Origin: a virus
Virus record (IMG/VR): IMGVR_UViG_3300033141_001667
Coordinates: 1 to 56,815 of that record
Strand: one strand, 5' to 3'
Length of the DNA stretch: 56,815 nucleotides
Part shown: positions 55,407-56,815 of the stretch, piece after piece
How positions within the stretch are numbered: the first letter of the stretch is position 1
Layout: every line of letters begins with the position of its first letter
Notes under the pieces: model-generated
The model's database searches: none
What the model was told of the DNA's origin: nothing
Seen by the model: the letters and a program-made list of their open reading frames with translations, nothing else
Program-made: the position numbers and the translations under genes

Positions 55407-56335
55407 ATCAACCTCTCCATCGGACACTCCCGCCGTATCCGCGCCCTCGCCATCTCTACGTACTCAGGATTCAACTCGATCCCGATATATCCCCGCCTCT
55501 CTTGCTTCGCCACAAGCCCCGTGGTGCCAGCACCAAAGAATGGATCAAGCACTATTCCACCTGGAGGACAGCCAGCCAACACGCACGGACGAATCAAATC
55601 TGGAGGGAAGACTGCAAAATGGGCTTCCTTGAATGGCTTTGTCGCTACCGTCCAGACATCACGCTTGTTGCGGAATTGTAGCGTTACCCCGTATTTGTCG
55701 AGATTGTGGTGGCCTCCGATTCCATTGTCTACTTCTCTATTAGAATACTTAACTCCACCTCCTCGTGTTTCGCCAGCAGATACAGACCTCTCTGCTATTG
55801 CCTCATAGTCGTAGTAATACTTTTTTGACTTGCTTAACAGAAAGATGTACTCGTGAGCCTTCGTCGGTCTGTCCCTCACACTCTCTGGCATAGGATTCGG
55901 CTTCGACCAAATAATGTCACTCCTCAACCACCACCCGTCTGCTTGAAGCGCAAAGGCTACTCGCCAGGGAATGCCACAAAGATCTTTGGGCTTCAACCCC
56001 TCAATTGGTTTATTTCGATGATAGTCTTTAATTATTTTCATACCCTTTTTTGCTTTGCTATCGACAAAACTTCCCATTCTACCACTACCAGCATAGCTAT
56101 CCCCAAGATTCAGCCAAACTGTTCCCTCATCCCTTAATACCCTCTTCACTTCCCTGAACACATCCACAATCGACTCAACGTACCTCTCAGGCGACTCCTC
56201 CAACCCTACCTGCCCCTCAACCCCGTAGTCCCTTAAGCTCCAATACGGCGGACTCGTCACACAGCAATGAATAGATTGATCGGGGAGTCTCTTCAATACC
56301 TCTAAGGCGTCACCGCAGATTATTTCGCGTTTCAT
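55403..56335 (-). CDS. N4-cytosine/N6-adenine DNA methyltransferase
   Basis: 310 aa. Motif IV TSPPYWSLRDYGVEGQ at residues 29-44, target region, and motif X/I at the C-terminal (DLIRPCVLAGCPPGGIVLDP then FFGAGTTGLVAKQE): the beta-class order. The SPPY form suggests N4-cytosine or N6-adenine methylation, used by phages to evade restriction. No cognate nuclease adjoins it. Starts in overlap with the second MKFGSLF gene. Confidence 0.86.
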   Translation of the reverse strand: MKREIICGDALEVLKRLPDQSIHCCVTSPPYWSLRDYGVEGQVGLEESPERYVESIVDVFREVKRVLRDEGTVWLNLGDSYAGSGRMGSFVDSKAKKGMKIIKDYHRNKPIEGLKPKDLCGIPWRVAFALQADGWWLRSDIIWSKPNPMPESVRDRPTKAHEYIFLLSKSKKYYYDYEAIAERSVSAGETRGGGVKYSNREVDNGIGGHHNLDKYGVTLQFRNKRDVWTVATKPFKEAHFAVFPPDLIRPCVLAGCPPGGIVLDPFFGAGTTGLVAKQERRGYIGIELNPEYVEMARARIRRECPMERLI

Positions 56336-56415
56336 GATGGGATTCTACCCGCTTCTATGATCTGGGTAGTAATGGTCGCTCCTTCAATACCAAAAAATAG
56401 ACTGCCGAATTTCAT
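56332..56415 (-). pseudogene. Second MKFGSLF mini-gene, 27 aa
   Basis: Begins MKFGSLFFGIEG like the C5 methyltransferase start at 55406 but diverges to ATITTQIIEAGRIPS and a TGA overlapping the next ATG. Likely a remnant whose first bases were duplicated or retained. Confidence 0.45.
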
Positions 56416-56687
56416 ATCACTTGCTTCCTACGTTCAATCTCCCTCGATCGATCTAATAGTTTCTCGCGATTGACTGGAACCAACCAATCTAATCGCCACC
56501 GAAGAAATTGCAACATTATCCAAAAGCGATTCATCGATCTGTAATACAGCACCCTTGCCCATTTGTATTTGAACATCCCGCGTTTCTTCAGAGTCCAGAT
56601 TGGCGCGTAATATCGAACGTACTTATCTCGCTCGATCCGCGCACCTAATCGAACATAGCACTCTACCAGATTTTCGTAAATCTTCAT
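56412..56687 (-). CDS. Hypothetical basic protein, 91 aa
   Basis: AAAAAAGGAT precedes the ATG. MKIYENLVECYVRLGARIER then many Arg/Lys/Trp/Tyr (RRGMFKYKWARVLYYRSMNR-like). Positive and aromatic; might bind nucleic acid. Not recognised. Ends by an ATGA overlap into the MKFGSLF mini-gene. Confidence 0.55.
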   Translation of the reverse strand: MKIYENLVECYVRLGARIERDKYVRYYAPIWTLKKRGMFKYKWARVLYYRSMNRFWIMLQFLRWRLDWLVPVNREKLLDRSREIERRKQVI

Positions 56688-56760
56688 ATCCTTTTTTGTA
56701 AACCAGTATCATATCTCACCCGACGCTACTACGCCGCAGCCGCCATTGTTCATTTGTCAC

Positions 56761-56815
56761 TATTCCTTCCACCCAGCTTCTTTTAAGGCATCAGCTATCA
56801 TATTGTTGAAGTTAG
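56761..56815 (-). CDS. C-terminal end of a gene cut by the right edge
   Basis: The minus-strand frame NFNNMIADALKEAGWKE ends in TAG at 56761-56763; the rest lies beyond the window. A helical C-terminus; not identifiable. Confidence 0.4.

Noticed and set aside
1-56815. TGA recoded as an amino acid
   Set aside because: TGA ends many genes with good homology or composition and no long gene has an internal TGA.
1-56815. Lysogeny module (integrase, repressor, att sites)
   Set aside because: No integrase, repressor or att-like repeats found; temperate lifestyle cannot be claimed.

Overview
The window is almost entirely bacteriophage DNA, apparently a tailed phage with a long non-contractile tail. 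The morphogenesis genes are unbroken, no ribosomal or metabolic host genes appear, and both edges cut through genes, so this is a large part of one phage genome. The head genes resemble the Mu/SPP1 style: a portal fused to a MuF domain and a Mu-I-like protease fused to scaffold. The tail has tube proteins, a frameshifted assembly chaperone and a very long tape measure, with no sheath gene. I found no integrase, repressor, DNA polymerase or recognisable endolysin. Promoters are sigma70-like with 17-base spacers. The host is not identifiable; a signal-peptide beta-strand-rich protein and a lipoprotein suggest, but do not prove, a host with an outer membrane.

Layout. 1-5.1 kb (minus strand): small early-type genes, including cysteine-rich mini-proteins, a RadC-like JAB protein and a DUF1419-like protein. 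5.3-9.7 kb (plus): a probable small terminase, several tiny genes (some visibly broken), an orphan HigA-type N-terminus and a deoxynucleoside kinase. 9.66-10.38 kb: an RNA region with a short promoter-terminator unit and a phage-encoded tmRNA. 10.4-43.3 kb (plus): the late block of large terminase, portal-MuF, protease-scaffold, cement protein, major capsid, decoration and beta-helix proteins, connectors, two tail-tube paralogues, chaperone pair with a -1 slippery heptamer, a 2119-residue tape measure carrying a 412-residue intein, baseplate and fibre genes, then exported proteins and a small membrane protein. A minus-strand cassette with its own promoters sits inside it at 14.2-15.3 kb. 43.4-47.2 kb (minus): a GroES-like cochaperonin, a G-run tandem repeat, two tRNA-like genes, a DUF669-like protein, a Sak4-like ATPase and a Cas4/RecB-like nuclease. 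47.3-55.3 kb (plus): a replication protein, an HNH-like protein, a VSR/DUF559-like nuclease, a metallophosphoesterase and many tiny genes. 55.3-56.8 kb (minus): an N4/N6 DNA methyltransferase flanked by two short genes that both begin MKFGSLF.

How it works together. The replication/recombination genes probably act with host polymerases. The late block looks driven by a repeated promoter family (TGGACC, 17 bases, TATAAT) seen at 471, 10318 and 22024. Standing out are the tmRNA, several likely small or leader RNAs, a palindromic operator over the promoter of the exported 158-residue protein, complete absence of TGA stops among 28 late structural genes, and repeated disruption of tiny accessory genes by single stops or frameshifts.
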